A DNA stretch of 32,750 nt, taken from Nostoc sp. NMS9 (GTDB lineage: Bacteria > Cyanobacteriota > Cyanobacteriia > Cyanobacteriales > Nostocaceae). The notes below the pieces were generated by a model that was not told the origin of the DNA, did no database searches, and saw nothing but the letters and a program-made list of their open reading frames with translations. The stretch covers positions 1 to 32,750 of the forward strand of contig NZ_JABXKL010000078.1 in assembly GCF_017114995.1 (NCBI RefSeq), given 5' to 3'. Shown one piece after another: positions 30,469 to 32,750 of this stretch. The position numbers and the translations under genes were made by a program. Position 1 is the first letter of the stretch. Each line of letters starts with the position of its first letter.

Positions 30469-30816
30469 ATGCGATATTTGCTTGATACCAACATCTGTAT
30501 TTACCTCATCAAGCAAAAACCCCAAAAAGTACTGGATAAATTCCAAAGCTTTAGCATTTCTGATGTGGGTATCTCCTCCATCACCGTTGCTGAACTCGAA
30601 TACGGAGTTGCCAAAAGCCAACAGCAAGAGAAAAACCGCATCGCCCTGGTGCAATTTCTGCTACCTCTAGAAATTGTCGAATTCAATCAATCATCTGCAA
30701 CGATTTACGGCAGCATCAGAAGTGATCTCGAAAGTAGAGGACTTATTATTGGTGCAATGGATATGCTCATTGCTTCTCATGCGCTGAGTTTAGGAGTTAT
30801 ATCATGTCCGGCTTAA
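30469..30816 (+). CDS. vapC: VapC toxin (PIN domain), truncated by a MITE
   Basis: The frame encodes a 115-residue product. Residues 1-110 are a PIN-domain ribonuclease: LLDTNICIYL with Asp6, ITVAELEYG with the catalytic Glu near 45, and AMDMLIASHAL with the third Asp near 98. VapC proteins of this group usually have about 130 residues and continue into a TLVTNN..EF motif. Here the frame runs at 30800 into a 129-bp inverted-repeat element and stops after five foreign residues (ISCPA). The missing tail is intact at 30932-31002. The truncated protein lacks the TNN segment next to the active site and is probably inactive or weakened. It begins immediately after the vapB stop. Confidence 0.85.
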   Translation: MRYLLDTNICIYLIKQKPQKVLDKFQSFSISDVGISSITVAELEYGVAKSQQQEKNRIALVQFLLPLEIVEFNQSSATIYGSIRSDLESRGLIIGAMDMLIASHALSLGVISCPA

Positions 30817-30928
30817 TTAGTTATAATTCCCTTTCTCTATGCAGAAAGCCCAAAAACCCATCCCCTCTGCACCTCTGCCCCTCTGCCCCTCTGCGGTCTT
30901 AATGATAAGTCTTTAACCGGACATGATA
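30800..30928. mobile_element. 129-bp MITE inserted in vapC
   Basis: The ends tatcatgtccgg (30800-30811) and ccggacatgata (30917-30928) are perfect inverted copies. TTA occurs immediately left (30797-30799) and right (30929-30931), a 3-bp target duplication of the TNA type seen with IS5-family elements. Removing the element and one TTA restores the vapC frame exactly. The interior holds an octamer tandem repeat cctctgcN x4 (30864-30895) and no gene. Confidence 0.92.
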
Positions 30929-30931
30929 TTA

Positions 30932-31002
30932 CCCTCGTCACCAATAATGTGCGAAAGTTTTCTCATATTCCTACGCTTCCATTAGAAAACTGGGTTGAGT
31001 AG
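30932..31002 (+). pseudogene. vapC: Displaced 3' end of vapC
   Basis: After removal of the element, codon 111 is formed from base 30799 plus 30932-30933 (ACC, Thr), and the frame continues TLVTNNVRKFSHIP, then TLPLENWVE, ending TAG at 31000-31002. This is the expected C-terminal motif of the VapC PIN domain and gives a reconstructed protein of 133 residues. No substitutions or stops disturb the tail, so the insertion is recent. Confidence 0.88.
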
Positions 31003-31081
31003 TTGTCAATATGCGAGATGTGATGATATTGCGTTACTGGCCTCCTGTAATATCAATCTGAATAACTTTAAAATCAGCATC

Positions 31082-32023
31082 ATGAGTATTATCGTCTTCG
31101 GCAGCATCAATATAGATTTAGTAGCAACAACACCCCGGTTGCCAGTTGCAGGAGAAACGTTACTAGGAGAAGATTTTTTTAAAGTTTCGGGAGGTAAAGG
31201 AGCCAATCAAGCCGTAGCATTAGCAAAATTGGGCATTCCTACCCAGATAGTGGGGCGTGTAGGTGCAGACGATTTTGGTACAGAACTTGTTAACAATTTG
31301 CAAGCATCTGGTGTGCAGACTGATAACATTTTTGTGGATGAAACTGTTAGTTCTGGAGTCGCTATTATCACCGTGAGTCATACTGGTGAAAATCAAATCG
31401 TCGTGATTCCTGGTGCAAATGGGCGCGTCAATCAAGAAGATGTAGAGCGATTATCCCACTTTTTACCACAAGCCACAGCACTACTTTTACAACTAGAAAT
31501 TCCTATTAATGCCGTGGTTGCTGCTACTAAAGTGGCACAACGTGCAAATATAAAAGTAATTTTCGACCCCGCACCCGCACAATGTAATTTACCAGATGAA
31601 TTGTATCCATTGGTAGATATTATTACACCGAATGAAGTTGAAGCAGCGCAGTTGGTGGGTTTTCCTGTGAATGGAGAGGAACAAGCAGCGAAGGCAGCTG
31701 CGGTTTTATTGCAACGGGGTGTGAAATGTGCGATCGTTAAACTGGGTGCTAAAGGTGTTTTTTGTGCCACTGCTGAAGAAAAGTTTTTTGTACCCGCGTT
31801 TTCAGTTAATGCAGTTGACACCGTAGCCGCAGGCGATGCTTTTAATGGTGGTTTAGCGGCGGCACTTTTTGAAGGACTTTCCTTACATCAAGCAGTTATT
31901 TGGGGTGCAGCAGCAGGTGCTTTGACAGCGACAAAACCAGGCGCACAAACTTCGCTACCGGATAGGTTTACATTTGATGCATTTCTTAAGGAAAGGGGTA
32001 TGAATGGTGGTTTTCAAGGGTAG
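31082..32023 (+). CDS. rbsK: Ribokinase
   Basis: The ATG at 31082 gives 313 residues starting MSIIVFGSINIDLV; upstream in-frame codons back to 30995 overlap the vapC relic and are not coding. It is a PfkB-family sugar kinase: GGKGANQAVALAKLG (37-51) is the ribokinase sugar-binding signature, FDPAPA and TPNEVEA follow (161-188), and the ATP and anion-hole motif DTVAAGDAF (246-254) carries the catalytic Asp252. It phosphorylates D-ribose at O5 using ATP. It is followed by a transaldolase-like gene after 135 bp, both acting on pentose phosphates. Confidence 0.93.
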   Translation: MSIIVFGSINIDLVATTPRLPVAGETLLGEDFFKVSGGKGANQAVALAKLGIPTQIVGRVGADDFGTELVNNLQASGVQTDNIFVDETVSSGVAIITVSHTGENQIVVIPGANGRVNQEDVERLSHFLPQATALLLQLEIPINAVVAATKVAQRANIKVIFDPAPAQCNLPDELYPLVDIITPNEVEAAQLVGFPVNGEEQAAKAAAVLLQRGVKCAIVKLGAKGVFCATAEEKFFVPAFSVNAVDTVAAGDAFNGGLAAALFEGLSLHQAVIWGAAAGALTATKPGAQTSLPDRFTFDAFLKERGMNGGFQG

Positions 32024-32158
32024 GTATTTAAAAAAGCATAGATAAACAGGTAAAATGCTTATCTGATAGGGATCGGTAGAAATATCAGTGCGGAACTTCT
32101 GGACGATGTAGGGTGTGTAGCAGGAGAAATGCAGATAAGAAAAAGTGAGGAATTAAGT

Positions 32159-32698
32159 ATGGCACTATATCTAGACTCAGCGATCGCATCGGAAGCTGAA
32201 GTTGTTAAACTTTGGGGATGGGTGAAAGGCATTACCACAAATCCCACGCTGTTGTCTCAAAGCGATACTCCACCAGAAACCACGCTCAAAAAATTGCTTG
32301 CCTTGACAAATGGCCCGTTATACTATCAGCTTGTGGCATCTGATAAAGCTGGGATGCTAGCTGAAGGTAGAAAAGCTTTCGAGATTATTGGTTCACAAAC
32401 AATTTTGAAGATTCCCGCAACACCGTTAGGGTTTGAAGTGGTGGCGAGTCTATCACCAGAGATTACCTGTTCGGTGACAGCGATTTATAGTGCAGCACAG
32501 GCAGCAGTAGCACGGGAAGCAGGAGCTAAAATTGCCATAGCTTATGTAAATCGAGCTACCCGATTGTTAGGTGATGGTATTGCCTTAGTGCGGGATATGG
32601 CTAGCGTACTCAAAGGTAGTGATACGGAAATCTTGGCAGCTAGTATCAAATCTCCTGAAGAAGCAGCCGCATCGTTGCAAGCCGGGGCGGATCATTAG
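32159..32698 (+). CDS. Transaldolase-like protein (FSA/TalC type), C-terminally shortened
   Basis: From the ATG at 32159 the product has 179 residues; an upstream start at 32129 would add ten. The sequence matches the small transaldolase/fructose-6-phosphate aldolase family: GITTNPTLL (24-32), Schiff-base Lys84 in ILKIPAT, CSVTAIYSAAQA (about 105-116), AYVNR and EILAASIKSPEEAAASLQAGADH. Family members have about 215-220 residues and continue with TLP..V...M. Here a TAG follows ADH, and the next codons read T-S-P-K-T-V-K-T-A-L before a second stop, which resembles the missing tail. It is probably a decaying 3' end, active or not unknown. The upstream gene is ribokinase. Confidence 0.8.
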   Translation: MALYLDSAIASEAEVVKLWGWVKGITTNPTLLSQSDTPPETTLKKLLALTNGPLYYQLVASDKAGMLAEGRKAFEIIGSQTILKIPATPLGFEVVASLSPEITCSVTAIYSAAQAAVAREAGAKIAIAYVNRATRLLGDGIALVRDMASVLKGSDTEILAASIKSPEEAAASLQAGADH

Positions 32699-32750
32699 AC
32701 ATCTCCGAAAACAGTCAAAACTGCTTTGTGACTAGCTTACAAGGCGCATT

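Noticed and set aside
1..32750. tRNA, rRNA and CRISPR arrays
   Set aside because: No cloverleaf, rRNA core sequence or regularly spaced direct-repeat array was seen; the tandem repeats present have no unique spacers.

Overview
The window is chromosomal DNA from a cyanobacterium, most likely a filamentous heterocyst-forming one of the Nostoc/Anabaena group. Direct signs are at least fifteen copies of the octamer GCGATCGC (the HIP1 palindrome of cyanobacteria), a chlorophyll-synthesis cyclase (acsF), a PEP-CTERM protein, a 4-Cys-prefixed Ser/Thr kinase, and many heptanucleotide short tandem repeats and small inverted-repeat elements typical of Nostocales intergenic DNA.

Layout. Positions 1-3160 hold acsF, a MITE-like element and an orphan DUF4157 (eCIS-core) protein with a DUF922-type metalloprotease tail. 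Positions 3160-4158 are a gene-free repeat field: nested inverted repeats followed by a near-perfect 3 x 150 bp tandem repeat. Positions 4159-18896 are a run of 18 genes, all on the + strand and mostly 2-120 bp apart: MDR reductase, mini pyrophosphatase-like protein, SDR lacking the usual catalytic residues, TauD-type dioxygenase, adenosine-deaminase-like hydrolase overlapping a nucleoside-kinase-like protein, GST, flavin-dependent monooxygenase (LLM/NtaA type), EamA transporter, HAD phosphatase, TauE-type exporter, MFS exporter, DUF3225 protein, stand-alone diiron beta-lactamase-fold protein, two methyltransferases, histidine phosphatase and NUDIX hydrolase. It reads as an accessory metabolic island. 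TauD, LLM monooxygenase and the TauE-type exporter together suggest organosulfur (C-S bond) chemistry. The deaminase and kinase suggest processing of a modified nucleoside or heterocycle. Both ideas are inference.

Positions 18900-20000 are a scar zone: two adjacent MITEs, a GNAT gene of different composition, a frameshifted hisC N-terminal fragment on the minus strand and the tail of an IS5-type transposase. Positions 20000-24840 carry minus-strand genes: a PEP-CTERM protein, a small KOW-like protein, a kinase-FGE fusion and an orphan PotC-type permease. Positions 24840-25690 are non-coding with a MITE and hairpins.

Positions 25700-32750 carry a GT4 glycosyltransferase, a convergent lipoprotein with two PLD motifs, an EF-hand-like loop and a ComEA-type helix-hairpin-helix, a cysteine desulfurase, a small conserved-looking protein, a VapBC module whose toxin gene is split by a 129-bp MITE, a ribokinase and a transaldolase-like gene that appears to have lost its C-terminus.

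The best-supported unusual observations are the MITE-split vapC with a reconstructable original frame and a TTA target duplication, the hisC relic, and the fact that three separate small inverted-repeat elements each carry a short-unit tandem repeat as their interior cargo. The most interesting protein candidates are the dual-HExxH DUF4157/DUF922 protein and the PLD/EF-hand/ComEA lipoprotein.
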